A stretch of 64,000 nt of DNA, from positions 1,240,001 through 1,304,000 of the forward strand of contig NC_089556.1 of assembly GCF_040115645.1 (NCBI RefSeq), written 5' to 3'. Both the position numbers and the translations under genes were made by a program. Shown piece after piece: positions 49,988-63,165 of this stretch. A model generated the notes under the pieces. It worked only from the letters and a program-made list of their open reading frames with translations. It was not told where the DNA came from and did no database searches. How positions within the stretch are numbered: position 1 is the first letter of the stretch; each line of letters begins with the position of its first letter. The DNA comes from Euwallacea fornicatus (Eukaryota; Arthropoda; Insecta; Coleoptera; Curculionidae).

Positions 49988-50839
49988 GAGAAGTAATTCT
50001 TTGAAAATAGCGGATCATTTTGCCTAGATTCCATATAGGTATTTGCAAGCTTTCCGGACCGTGGAGTGCGCAGGCCCACTGGGTGGAGTAACATAGTAGT
50101 TGAATAGATAATAAACAATGCAATGGAACCTATCAAAACCATTCTCACCCAAATAAAAGCAAACATATGACAGAATTTAAGAACACTTAAAATACATATG
50201 GTGAGTTGGCATATGGTTGGGTTAAGTTTCGTCATATTATTTATTATATTTTTTAATATGTTTTTCAATTGCGTTTACGTTTTATTTTACCCCACCCAAC
50301 ACCTTTATTCACTCCGCGGCCCCGAAAGCGGGCAGATTCTTGTGTGGAAAATAAGTTAAAAAAAGCCGCAATTTTTAGCAAAAAAACGCGTATTTGAATA
50401 TCAAAGAAGTCGTTTTTTCGACGAAAAAACCATACATTTTTGGTGGGTGTCTGTCTCTGGTTTGAACGGCAAAATATCTAAAAAAAATCGACTTAACTAC
50501 GAATCACATCATATGCAAAAGAAAAACACGAAGTGTTAAATCACGACATGTGTTCGTTGGTGGTGGATTATGGCGCATCCCCTTCTTTATTAAGTCTTTT
50601 TAACGACAACTGCTACCTCTCCTTATTATCAGGCAGTGTGGGTCCCCTTCCTATTCATAATGCAAATCATGCAGGCTTGCCTCTTCTGGTGCATCTGATT
50701 GGTTAACTTTTTCTTCTTCCAACCATCACCATCGAATCGTGGTTTCCGTCAGCAAATTCCGTCACTTTGATGAACCAGGTTGAGGTTGCACGTGGGTACC
50801 GAAACCTCCGATATTAGGGAGTTATTCGACCAATTTACA

Positions 50840-50910
50840 CAAATAAAAATCGTTTCTCCTGCAGGGACGTGAAGTCTCAAAGGCCGCACTCAAATTTATA
50901 TCGCACCCTG
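50840..50910 (-). mobile_element. Possible ACAGGG-type repeat terminus
   Basis: The minus strand begins ACAGGGTGCGATATAAATTT and then GAGTGCGG, similar to the terminus at 35,647. Only the end is recognisable; the left limit is arbitrary. Confidence 0.25.
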
Positions 50911-52683
50911 TTTTTATATTTTTCTGTGTAACAAGCACCCGCTCCGGCAATTATACTAATAGACGGAAGGGTAGACGTGAGGTAGGGGCTCTAACTCGAA
51001 GTGGTGGGGTTGTTCCATAAAATTGAAATTCACTAGGGGTCTGACAGACCTCACATTCGTAGTTAAGCGCAAATTTGAAGATTATGATCGTTAAAATATA
51101 GAGATACTCGATGTGTTTAGACTAACATGTTGGCGGAACCAAGAGAGTACACACGAATATTTTTTTTGGCAATCGGCCCACCAGCGATATGCAAAAAAGA
51201 GTTGATAATTGACGTATTTTAAGAGGCTGCGGCAGGCTAATGATTTTTAGAGTGTGCCTGTGGAGTGCTGCTGAAGTTCTTTAAAATTTAAAACAGTTTT
51301 CAAAATGATTTAAAACGCTCTTAGAAATCCCTTCGGTTCGCCACTAGTTTAAATAAAACGCAGTGCATGGCCCCTTTTCAGCTTTTTTCAAGCCATTTCT
51401 TCCGAGATGTGAACGAACAAACACGTGAATTACACTGTGTCTCAATAATACCGCATCTAGCCCATTCATAGTGCTGCATACTATGCTGTAATTTGACCTT
51501 ACACGGCCCTAAAACAATGATCATTACCAGTTCTTGGTCTAATCTATGCATGTAGATCAATCAAAGCCAGGCGTCCTGCCTTAAGCAGGTGCATGTCTGG
51601 CTGGCATCAGCAGGTGTCTCAGCTAAGGCCAATGATTTACCTCTTCATTTATCCCGGGGCTATTAAATTACAAAAGTCATGCCGGTCTGTCCGATATACA
51701 GATATTTATAGCGGCTTTTATACCGGCAATTGCCAGACCGGTTAACTTTTAAATACTAGATAACATTTGGAAAAAACGAGTCCTTAATTGGATGACAATT
51801 ATATTTAACTACCTATTGGGTTCTTGTCGGAGGATTATTTGTCAATAATGGGTTTAATGGGATAATTACATGGTTCCTCCTTCCTCATACCGAACGTGAA
51901 AGCAAATCGTAATATTTCGATTTTCAAAGCGCATGAACTCTGAGATGGTCGGTAAGATTTAACGACCCCTTTTTGGTTTTATCTTACGAACACTCGAGCT
52001 TTGTTTATGGGGAATTTTTCTATTTGTTTTGCCGACAAGGACCCTTAACACGTTCAACGGGCCCAGGATACGACTTGAGGAATTTTATCAGAAGGATCCA
52101 AGAAATGTATGCCAAGCCGTGAGCGGAATATTTACCCGTCACCCTGATTTACACCGGGTTGGTTTATCTTCTATCTCGCCAGGGAATTGTGGATATATCC
52201 TAGGAATCAGCGGAGAAAGGAGAGGATTTATTTAAGCAATATTGAGCAACATACACAATGCTATATAGCCAAATGAAACTGCTTATAAGCTACTTTCTTT
52301 GGGATTATTTTTATCAGTCCGCCCAATATTTTTTCAAAGGATTTCCATTATTTCCGAGTCCATACCGTATCACCCCTTGTCATACGTCAGATCACCGAAC
52401 ACAAATAAAACAGAATAGGGGTACATCGCCGACAAGGGAGCATAACGTGTATACAAACTCCGATGGCAGGAATTGAACTTTAAAATGTCTTCTGTGGTTT
52501 TGTTTGTGCAAAGGAAAATATGAGAAACTGTATTTCGTCGGAAAATTTCCAAAGGCGCGGAGGTGCCCAATTTTTGCTCTTATCCGGACCTCGGGGGCAG
52601 ATGTCTCGAAAAGATCGATCTCATCAAACAGTCGGATTAGGCACACCCCAAAAATTTTTGAAACTTTCCCCGAAGTGTCCAAA

Positions 52684-52696
52684 GGGGGGGGGGGGG
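52684..52696 (+). repeat. Poly-G run (13 G)
   Basis: Thirteen consecutive G. The following sequence contains an ATATCTCAGGAACTCG word of the kind common inside insect DNA repeats. Confidence 0.9.
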
Positions 52697-53244
52697 CAGA
52701 ATTTTTGAACTTTTCGCGAGTTTTCAAATTTCGGCTGTCAATATCTCAGGAACTCGTCGCTTCGAAAAATAACTAATATTGTTAATCTCCCTCGTCTTCC
52801 TCGGTTTCGAAAATTTGGCATAGGACCTGAACCGCTCACGTGACGCGAAAAGCATTCTGCATTACCGACGGTGGACGTCGGCTAAGTTTTGATGGTGACA
52901 CATTTTTCCCTTTCATCTGAAGTCAATTATCCAGCCACGATAAATACATCAATGGTGACATTTTCAGGGGCAGGCAATGAACCAAATTCTTCAATAATGT
53001 AGAGTCAATATTTGCTCTGGAGCTTAGAGTAGTGACTAAACTTTTCCGTAATATTAACGCAGAAGTTCCCCCTTGTTTGTCGAAAGTAAAGTCACGATTT
53101 CATCAAATGCGTAAGTCCCTGCCCTTTTTGTGCAGGGAGCTGTGTGCTGGAACTTTTCTTGAACAATTTTATTATCGATATCAGATGAATCAATGCGTTT
53201 TTGCAAGTTCAAAGTTAACTCTTGACGGTGATTGACTGAAACAG

Positions 53245-53254
53245 CCCCCCCCCC
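53245..53254 (+). repeat. Poly-C run (10 C)
   Basis: Ten consecutive C followed by TCCCTC. Confidence 0.85.
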
Positions 53255-56200
53255 TCCCTCGCTAACCCCGCGACTGCAAAATACCTCATTTATTCCCCTA
53301 ATAACGGGTTAAATTTCCAGTATTCATCACCAATTTATAACCATGACATGTTAATTTAGCCCCGGGATTTCATAAAAAAGTATCGTGATTCGGCAAAACG
53401 TATTATCGAGTTAATATATCTTTCACAACTCATCATTGATTGATAGTTCAATAAAGGGAAGAAAAAAGGGGAATAATAGGGGCGATTTGGAACGCAGCTA
53501 TTAAGGCAGTTTTTTTAACCATATTCGGGATATCAACGTTTCAATTATACCCCCTGCAACAGAAGGAAAAAACGTGGAGGTTTTTCCCTGGGGGTTGACC
53601 ATTCGCCCTCGGTCGCTTGAAAATTCATTCCACTTGCTCACCGACCATAATAGAGCAAATTGACCATTGACGGAGACCGACCCTGTATAAGTTACCGAAG
53701 GGCGCTCCCAGGGGAAGTAGCCCACCCCAAACAACTGCCGGTTTTCTTGCATAGTTCCCTTAGTGGCGCGTTCTGATAGTGGAGGATTCGACAAATCAAT
53801 TTTTTATCTGATGACCGGATACGTCATGAGTCACCATTATTACTTTGGGTAGGTGCATGAAAAATGCATTTCGAAGTTGGCACTTTCGGAAAGTTCCAGA
53901 AGAGGCCTGAGAATTAAATTGATTGGGGGAGTTATGCATTAGGAAGACGCAATGCATCTTAACCATATTTGATGAAAGAATAAAGAGCGCAAATATTTAA
54001 ATAGCACGATTCACCTAGTCCCATTTGAAGCGATTGTAAATGGGACAGTTATGAAAGTTTCCAGAAAAATCTAATATTACTCGACTTTCGTTTGAATTCG
54101 AGGGATGGTCCCTGACCCGAACGGGTCAACCCTAGTTTTCCATGAAATCAGCAGTTTCTGCATAATCAGGCAATGTCTTCATCACCCAACTGCCGCAGTG
54201 GATGTCAAAGAATTACAGGAATAATCGTGAAGCACGATGTTGCCATTTCCTTAGTTTAAAGAAAGTAGTAAAAGTTTCAAGGCACGAGATTGTGGATAAT
54301 TACAGTCCTTGTCCTGGATATCGGATCCTAAATAGAAGACCTCCTGCACGGAAAGGATAAGTTCTTGCTCTCTGCCTGACAACGAATAATTCTAAATTTG
54401 TTCTTTCCAAATAGACTTCCTACACCGCCCAATTCGTGAGGAATTCTCATCATGTGATAATGTACAGAGAGTAAAATTTGATATATCATGAAAGAATCGT
54501 GGAGAAGAGACGTATTTCACGACGCGATCAAAAGCAGTTAAAAAGTACTGAACAAAAGGGATATGAAAAAAAATTATCTCCGAAAATAGACCTTCCATGC
54601 CGGCAAGTTTACGAGTGAACAATCACCTTGTTGCCATGGATAGATATGGAAGGTTTTAATTTGATTCGACGTGAAAGAGTGATGTATGATAATCGCATTT
54701 GATGATGCAATAAGACGCAATTCAAATGGGCTGGATGAAAGGTGAAATTTGAAAAATTACACCATTTCAAACGAATCCTCTACCGCAGTGTGAATTATCA
54801 TGCTGTAGACAGAGTAAAATGAAAAATTTCATTATTCACGGTGAGTCTCAAGTAATGGCACGCCCTGCAAAGATAGATTCCGCATCGCTTAATCTAAAGC
54901 CTAGTTACTGAGATTTGATTGCTTTTGACTGCTTTTCAAACGACTCCACCTTAGTTACAGTAAATTAGTGAAAATCATCACGGGTGCCAAGGCTCAATCA
55001 AATTTACTTAAGATTGATTTCGGTCAGTCGTAGGTTTTTAGGCTCTAGAAAATTCTCGAAATTTGGACTCGGACATCTCGGATTTATGGTCGAGTTAACT
55101 TAAAGATACCTGAAATTAATAATCAGACTATTGAGCTCTATCAATTTGCATAAACCCCTGTGGAATATCGGAATTGCTTTCATACCAATTCTCACAGGCG
55201 CGATTATCTCGAATTTCATTTCCAAGGTTCCACAATCTCCACTAGGGCATCTTGAATTTGAACAGAACCCATATCAATAGATTAGAGCGGAAAACGGCCC
55301 GTCGAGGCTTTTCAGAACTTTTCAAGGAAACTTTGCCGGATATAAATTTTGGACATTTTTTATACTTCGCGCGCCTTTTCCATGGAAAAAATTGGAACAA
55401 TGGAAATCTTCTGGATTATTTTCAATTCTAATAGATTTTTGAACTCCAAAACGATGCTTTGATGTTGTTATTCCAACCGCAGTGCGACCTAATAAACTTC
55501 CACCGAAGTCAAGCTCATTGAAACGCCCTTCTAGGGTGAAACCTAAGCACCTAAATATTAAACTTAGACAAAAACGAGCTTGCCGAGATTGCACGGGGCA
55601 TTTGTAACATGTAAAACGGAGATAAGAGGGTAGTTGTGTACGCAATATCACCCCCAAGAGTGAAATATAAATATTTATTTTGCCGCTTTGAGATAAAAAG
55701 AGTGCCGGAGAGAGGCGTTTGAGTTTTGATATGCAGGTGTAACTGATAGGGCCCATATTTGCCTAATTTAAGTATCGCAAATGAGTACAGGCAATCTATT
55801 GTGGCGTCTCGTTCCCTTGAAGACATTCTCGTTTATTTTTTGATGAAATAACTCGATTTAGTGTTCCCTCACTTTGTTTCCTAAGACAATAATCCATTTC
55901 TTTAGACGGCATCCTCCTACCTTGTTCAAACTGACCGTGTAATTAATCCAAGCCGACCACAAATCGTTTTTCTTAATCCGACAGACAAATAATACATCAC
56001 CCACACCCTTTGGCAATCATCCATCTTCGTCTGGAGCAAATACAGTTTTGGTTTTGATATACATTACGCTAACCCTAACATATTACATGTCAATCCTTGT
56101 GTCTTTAACCCGTTGACCTGCGAGCCAATAGCGCAACCCTTGAGGGCTCAGGTTATCTTGTTCCACCCCTTCGGTTTGCTGAAGGGCCCATGCATCAGGT

Positions 56201-57329
56201 GAACAATTTGGAATATTTAGTTCAGCTACGGGGCTTCGGTTACAATTAGATGAAGTAGTGTTTAGAGGCACGCGGAAGAGATGCTTCTGTTTCTGGAATT
56301 TTGCATAATTATTAGGGATCAGGATTATAATCTGGACCTGTTCTCACTAACCAGATATTGCGTGACAAACCTCTAGTCATTTAAGTTCCCAAACTCATGG
56401 CATCTCTGATGAACAGCCTTATAAAGTTAGACGAGAAATTTGGACAGACGCTTAATTTCGTAGACCCAGCGTGTTTTGCTAAACTACATTAATTTCTCCG
56501 GAAAATGCCACGGTTAAATCATAACTTACACACGCAATGCATCTAACTTATACTAAGACCCGTATAAAACAAGCTTAGAGTGAGAGTAACATGTTCTCTG
56601 AATTAGGTAATCTTGTTTTAGTTGCGATTCTATGCCATGAGCTCCCGCTTCTCTTCGGCAAAACGTCGAGTGATATTTTAAGACCTTAAGGGTGCGACCT
56701 CTTTCTCGGTCTTTCGCCTTTTTACAAAATTAATGTCTTGATGGCATTAACAGCTGAGTAAACAGCAGGAGGTTAGGCATAAGGAAATGTTCTTAGGGCA
56801 GGGTTTCATTGTCCCTCTACATTATTCAATGCAACCCGAATTTCGTGACTTTTGTTATCATGTAGGGAAAGATTCGCCATTGACCTCAGCTAAGTCAACA
56901 GAAAAACCTTTTGGGCGTGAACATTCAAGGAAACCGGGTTGCCACGGCAAGGGGGCAATCTCGGCCCCCTCTTGATGCATTTTTGACGACAACGGATATT
57001 ATGAAACTAAAACGTTCTAATAAGAAAAAGCTGAGTTGTGCAGAACTTCGTTCGATTCAATTTAAGGCAGAATAATAGTAGATTGCCGGAAGAATGCATT
57101 GTGTTGGAAATTATAGTTATCAACTTCAATACCGTGCATGCAAGATGTTTCTGTTCGAATAGAAGCGCCTTTTGTCGCGTGAAGTTTAAAATGGTTATTA
57201 CAGTTATTCATTGGAAAAAACTGCGAAAAGGAGACGTTTTAATGCCAATGATTTCCTCGTTTTGATTGCTGTTTATGCAGCTTTCGGTACTCGCATGGGA
57301 GTACGTAATGACACCAAGACAGGTGGCGC

Positions 57330-58035
57330 GTGACCAGGTCGTCGAAACGCGTCACAAAGGTCTACACGCTCTACGATATAATAAATGTATTAGTAATAAA
57401 AAAATCCGTAATAAATCAAATGTGGAATACTCTGCTGCGTGCATTACGTAACTCTATTACATTTGGCTCGTTTCCCGGCGGTCTTTTCTATGCTAAAAAG
57501 GGGCGACTCCAAAGCCGCGGAGGATTGCCGACCTAGGAATCTACTGTCTGCGTTTTCGAAAATATTCGAAAAAACTATATGCTGGAGCAGTCTCAATTTT
57601 ACCATGCGAAATAGAAATCAACCAAAGCATGTACTGGGAAAGTGATTCATCATGCCAGTCTCGAAGGTCTCATTAGGTATGGGATTGCTATGTGTGAAAG
57701 TGGTAAGAATTCACAAGCATTTTTTGCATGTCAGATTAAGGCCTCAAGAATTGCGTTGCACCTAAAATGCGCGGAAACTTCCGGAAGAAAATTTAAGAAA
57801 CTTGGAATCACGACTACTGCTGCAGCACATATACAGGAACACGTACTTGTCCTTTTTAAAAATAGACGCATATTGAAAAGACATGCACATCATAGTCTAT
57901 ACCCCTCCAGAAGTTGAAACTTTTCAATACTAGGGGCACAGCTTGACCCCGTATCAGAACAGAACTATTATCTATTAAGTCCAATCTATTAGATATAATA
58001 CAGTCCACGATTTCAAACTGTTGGAAAATAAGTAG
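57330..58035 (+). pseudogene. Non-LTR (LINE) retrotransposon fragment, RT core deleted
   Basis: LINE reverse transcriptases copy their RNA at the target site. The plus strand first gives NSITFGSFP, a frameshift at about 57,475, then SMLKRGDSK and LLSAFSKIFEKTI. These match the usual N-terminal RT block (N-x-S-I-x-x-G-x-F-P, K-K-G-D, L-L-x-x-x-S-K-I-F-E-K). At about 57,645 the text jumps straight to the C-terminal region: LEGLIRYGIAMCESG, then QIKASRIAL, KFKKLGITT and HIQEHVLVLFKN. These resemble the R-Y-G-I-x-x-W-G, Q-K-R-A-x-R, F-K-x-L-G-I-x-T and Y-I-x-E-x-L-x-x-x-K-N pattern seen near the end of many insect LINE ORF2 proteins. A further degenerate stretch runs to about 58,035. The fingers/palm core with the catalytic Asp residues is missing, so the copy is dead. 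The family (Jockey, CR1 or other) cannot be fixed by eye. Confidence 0.75.
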
Positions 58036-60230
58036 CGTATTTTGTAACTTAAACTGGAACCGTATTCTTCAGAACAGTGCTATCAGGCTATTGATACGCA
58101 GTTTGTAGCGAGAATAGGTCACACTTTTCGATCGCTTTGACGTTCTTTTGCTCTGTACTTATGCTGTCAGAATGAAGATGCTCACACATATGCCAGAAAT
58201 GATTTGAAGAATTCAATGAAGTTATCTAGCTCCACCTTGAACAAGATAAAAATTGCGTATCGAAGAAGTTCCGGAAAACGCGCGATCTCGCAGGAATTCA
58301 AACTCGAAGAACAACGTTGCACCCACGACTGGCGGATGGATTCAGGAACCAGGAAAAATCATATTCGAGTAGTCATTAATCAGCATCAAAACGACACGGA
58401 TAGATGCGTTCCTATCCAGCTGCCGTGGACACGAATAAAGAGAAGGAATATCATCCAGTACCGCGTTTGGACGAGAACCACAATTGCAACTGGACCTTTC
58501 ATCTGGAAGTTCCACAAAAAAACATCTTCACCGTTGAAGATTATGCTTCCTTGGACTGCAACAGCGCCTTTAATACGTTGAGAGAGGAATACGGAGAAAG
58601 TTAAGATTCAAGAGTGACGAGATAGTTATGACTGACGAAGCAAGGGTGGGTATCCCGGGAGGGGATACCTATCTTGCCAAACTCGATTTTTGAAAGCACG
58701 CGTGAAAATATGCAGATGCCTTTTTTTTAATTACGCCAAATAATCTTAGAAGCCGGTCCTGTGTCTGTTCTCACCGAAAAAGTTTATTAAAGATTCAGGT
58801 TTACCACTTGACTAGCTCCGAGTGGTTCCAAATTAAGTTGTACCTGTTAAAAGATAAAATATGTCTGGTCCGAGATTGAAATTTCAGTTATGGTCTTCAT
58901 TACCATATAAACCCATATAACGCTGACAAAAATTTAGAACAAGTAACTGCCCATAGATCAAGCCGTGTTAAATGGAAAACTCAATGTGTAAGAGCCTCGG
59001 GTAGGCTGTTTCTGAATGGCTATAAACAATGGGTTATAATTTATATGTAAAGCATAAAGGCCGTAAATGGGCGTATTAGGTAGATTGTTTGAACCGCGGG
59101 GAATGAGCAATAGGTGTCGGAATAAATTTACATGAACAGCTCAAATTGTTGACTTAATAAATTTATTCTCGTGTTTTTGTTGAGTTTTAAGTACGCCCTG
59201 GAACGGGGGATTAAATAAATATTCATAGGGCACTTGCGTATTTCAAAAAGATATGAGAAATTCGCAATTTTTAATCGAAGTGAGAACGATGATTGCAAAG
59301 TTCACTACCAAAATGGAGCTCGAATAAATATACGCCAACGAGGCACCGTAGAATTGTTAAACACGCAGAGCGAGGTCTTAATTTGATTAACTGATTTGAC
59401 GAACTAAAACAAGCACTAAAAAGTCCGCTTTACGGACCCGTAGAGAGATCGTTTACTAAATTTTTTATTAGGTATCGTAAAACCTAAAATGAGTCTTGGT
59501 TTACGCTGATGAACGCAATCTTATCTGCTTGTCGAAGAGACGTTCGCAGATTAAAATTGTACTTTCATCTATTAGATCCAATTAAATTTTCTCGCAAAGA
59601 TCGTTTTTGTACTGCATCCTCATTTCCAAATGAAACCATTAAACAAGCCCTCATCGCTTAAAAAGAATTTTATTTACGAGGTGCATTAGACGACGCGAAA
59701 CCGGAGTTAAGAAACGATGTAAGGGGGATGTTAATGAGTCTATAAGGAGGGGTTGAAACGACAGTATCAGAAACAAGTAGTGAGTAATGAACGGCCAACC
59801 CGGGTGGGATGGAATAAACATCAGACAGCTGATAAATAGTGGAAGTAAATAAATTAAATGCATCTCGTATTTGAGATAAACCTTTATGTGTTAAGCCACT
59901 CAGGGTGAAATGGAAAAAGGGGATGCAAGTCGCTACCAGAAGATCTCGTGTCAGGAACACTTGGCTCAATAAAGGGAGGGATATGTTGCCGTTTCTAATA
60001 TATAACCCAAATCAAAATCCAGTTTTATGTGTTTTCAGCTCAAGGTAAAATCCAAAATAGTGCCAGGCCCAAAGAGCCTTAAACTCTCGAACAGCTCTCA
60101 AAAATCGACAAACTTTTTACGTCTTTTTTCCCTAATCCTCACGATTTTTTCTACGTCGAGTTTTTCAAAACTTCCAACGACCCTACATGTATCTGCTTAT
60201 TATTACTACTTCTACCTTGATATTATGTTA
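58036..60230. other. Non-coding stretch with one unassigned open segment
   Basis: At 58,204-58,604 two overlapping plus frames (125 and 66 codons) have mixed composition; parts look protein-like but no family was recognised, and they may be more retroelement debris after the LINE. A perfect 8-bp inverted repeat (GGTATCCC/GGGATACC, 5-base loop) is at 58,649-58,669. Nothing else. Confidence 0.4.
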
Positions 60231-60744
60231 TTATATTTTATTGCCGAAATTTTCTCTCCATAGAGCCTCAAGAGACAATATACCTAAAGGGAAAATAATT
60301 AAGTCGTCCTTAAGTTTCCCCCCATGTCTTTTTATCCATCGTCCTAAAAAATTAACCTGATTTTTTAGAAGAAAGCTAAGCCAATTCCGAGCCTCATCGG
60401 AAATCCTCCGCGATTCCTTTTTTCTTACTGGGACATAATGAAAGCAATTTTTACTGATGGGAAAGGTGAACATCGCTCGTTCTGTCTCCCGCAACTTCTG
60501 GAGATGATCCGATAAAGGTACGAACCAATTTCCAGTGATTGGCCGATTTGGCGGTTATCTTCCCATCGAGCGGGAAAGGATGCTTTTCCGTATCTGCGGC
60601 TGAAGGAAAAACATTTTTTATATATTCGATTCCAGCATTCCCTGAATGAAATGTGACTTCCTTGACGTTAAACTCTAATTTGCCAAAGACAATTGAGTAC
60701 TCCACAATACACTCGTAAATCGCTCCGAAAGGCAGGTGTTCCAT
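60231..60744 (-). CDS. Possible small orphan gene or pseudogene
   Basis: The minus strand has an ATG at 60,744 in a favourable context (CAAAATGG), followed by 97 codons to a stop at 60,451. A second, overlapping phase with protein-like composition runs from 60,494 to a TAA at 60,231, and AATAAA overlaps that final stop. Upstream on the same strand are TATAAAA words at 60,771-60,777 and 60,789-60,795. If the two frames were once one, a single frameshift or small intron near 60,470 would join them. About four ATG frames of 97 codons are expected by chance in this window, so the case rests on the combined signals. No family is recognised. Confidence 0.2.
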
Positions 60745-63165
60745 TTTGAATGAATGTTGCTTGAATACGTTTTTATATCCCGAAAACGTTTTATATCAGT
60801 TTCCCGTCCGCCTGAAAGGAAGCAAGTCGAGGACCTGGGGAGTGACGTCTCTTATAAGTCCCCATAAGAAACGCCGCATTGAAAACGGGACAAAAAAGTT
60901 GCCGCCTCTAAATACAAAGGTCTGGATTCCTATTATTTGGGTCAAGGGGAGGTTTATTGATAAGAGTGTGTACCGGATGCAATAGGATTTTATCGAGAGT
61001 TTACCGATGTTGATACTAACATAGATTACTTCCATCAATACACAATAGATTGATAATTTGCTTCTTGTGGGTTTCCGATAAGATTCAATATCGAGAGCTG
61101 ATGGTAGATATTGAGAAAGGTGTTTCATCTAAAATATTATATTTTGCATCCAAAAATGAATTGAAAGGAGAACTATTTGAGATTCCAGGAGAAAATATTT
61201 AAGAATGCTCGGTGAGGATTACATAGGACAAGAAATCAACGAATTAGCTTCGAATTAATTTCAAGCATCAAAAAGAGCTTGACTTTTCTGAACAACGATA
61301 AATTTTTAGGGGAACATTGATTTGGCTCGGATTCAATGGAAGTATCATGAATTTTCTAAGAATTTTTAGGAAACTGATCGAATAATACCATTGGAAAATC
61401 CAGGAAAAGACCCCTGAAGCAGTTAAAAATGCGACATTATGGGATTTTAGAAGAACCGAGAATTTAATTCAGAATTTCTCAGAAATAATTCTAGAAATGG
61501 AAATTAGCTGTTGGTACGGAAACTAGCTTTACAACTAATTTTATGGTGTTTTAGAAAAAAATTATGTGACTCTCATGCTGTACTTGTCATCACTTCAAGT
61601 CCAGACGTAAGAAGTTCATACCCATTCATTTGGCATATAAGCAGTACACATAAGGACACCAATATTTTAACAATCCAGCCCTGATTGTATGGAATTGTAC
61701 ACCTTTCCTCTCACCTATCGAATTTCAGTTGAAACAGGAACATCCCGTAGCGCCGGTCTTCGAACCCTTATAACGCAACCGTGCCTGACTATTATTTTCC
61801 TTAACCTCAGACCTCGTTATGAGGACCATAAATCATAACACACGTATAGATGCAGGCACCTTTCCGTAGTGAAAACATGACAAATCGTTTCTATATCATT
61901 TATATTATATGGATTGTTATTATGTACTTTCGTATCTCTCATTCTTTTTGTGGAATTTTAAAAATATCTATCGATGCAAATTAAGAACGTGAAAGAAGCA
62001 ACGAAAAAATAACCATTCGATTCATTTAACAACCATCTGAAGAAATTCGCAACATTTAATCAAATTTCTTAAAATAGTCAGTCGCAATACTCCTAGAATA
62101 GTCAAGAGGTTGTTGGTCTATGAGGCAAAGAGTAGAGTTCTGCACCTTGGTAAGATATTTTCAACAGATTTTTTTTCTTTTAAGTTGAACAGTTAAACAA
62201 AATTAAGCGAAGAAGAAAATTAGGCTGAAAGTATTTCTTAATATTGAAATACCCGCTTTTCTTCCACAATCCACCGCGAAGGTCAGTTCAAGGTGAATGC
62301 AGATTACCAGAAAACATATGGCGCCTCTGAATATTATGTCACCTCAACATTCCAGACATTCCACTACGATGTGTTTAGCGCTCATTAAAGGGGATGACTC
62401 GTTTAATAAAGAGATAGCTCTGAAGAAACCGGGTTATTCTGTCCCTATAGGTAAGACAGAGTTGCAAAACGTCCAGACGAATGCTAGATAAGGATGGAAT
62501 ATGTGTAACACGCAGAGAGAGACGGGATGATAATATTGCCGTCCTTCTCCCAAATGTCTCTTTTGTTCTTTCCATTCTAACCTCAAATTATTTGTTTTCA
62601 TTCGAGTTTAATTAGAACATCGTTAATATTATGTTATTTTCAACTTAAATGAATTAAGTCTAATTCAAGTATTTACTTTTTACTATGTGCTATGTTGGAA
62701 TTAATATTCCTTAATATTGTAATAAACAATGCAGGTCAACTATAAGAAACAAACTAAATTACTTTAAGAGAGTCGACGATCGCTCCGTGGTACGCCGTGG
62801 AAGAGGTTACAAAACCCAAGAAATAGTGGTAACTAAGCCTGTTGTTAAATTTTTGGATTAGTGTCGCGAGGTAGATGTGAAAAATGCTATTCTTAAAGCA
62901 CAGACAACATGAATCTTCCGTTAAATCTGGCACGAGTTGACCTTCCGGCAAAGCTAATTGTGGAACCGTAAAGAAGCAGGTAAGAAGTCTTTTGTAAAAT
63001 GAGATATCTCCAATTTTGTAGGATCGCCCTTTCGCCTTAAGACAATGTTTTCAGCTTATGCAAGAAGGTTCTGTTCAATATCATATTCACTTAAACTGGG
63101 TTACAGCGAACGGCCGCCTTTAACTAACTAAATGTCAAGAATGTACAAAGTGTCCATTTAGTTAC
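60745..63165. other. Non-coding stretch
   Basis: No gene recognised. A 110-codon minus frame at 61,128-60,796 and an open segment before a GTAAGA donor at 62,299-62,447 are unconvincing. Confidence 0.45.

Larger units (their letters stand above)
49275..57329. other. Non-coding stretch with simple repeats and possible element termini
   Basis: It holds an AT microsatellite (49,953-49,987), homopolymer runs (52,684-52,696 and 53,245-53,254) and a minus-strand ACAGGGTGCG terminus near 50,910. A TACAGGGTCGG word on the minus strand at about 53,682 and a short hairpin at 51,565-51,602 are also here. The 144-codon minus frame at 55,756-55,322 has no family match. No gene is recognised. Confidence 0.45.

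Noticed and set aside
55322..55756. 144-codon minus-strand frame
   Set aside because: Within chance expectation; no family likeness and a second frame overlaps on the same strand.
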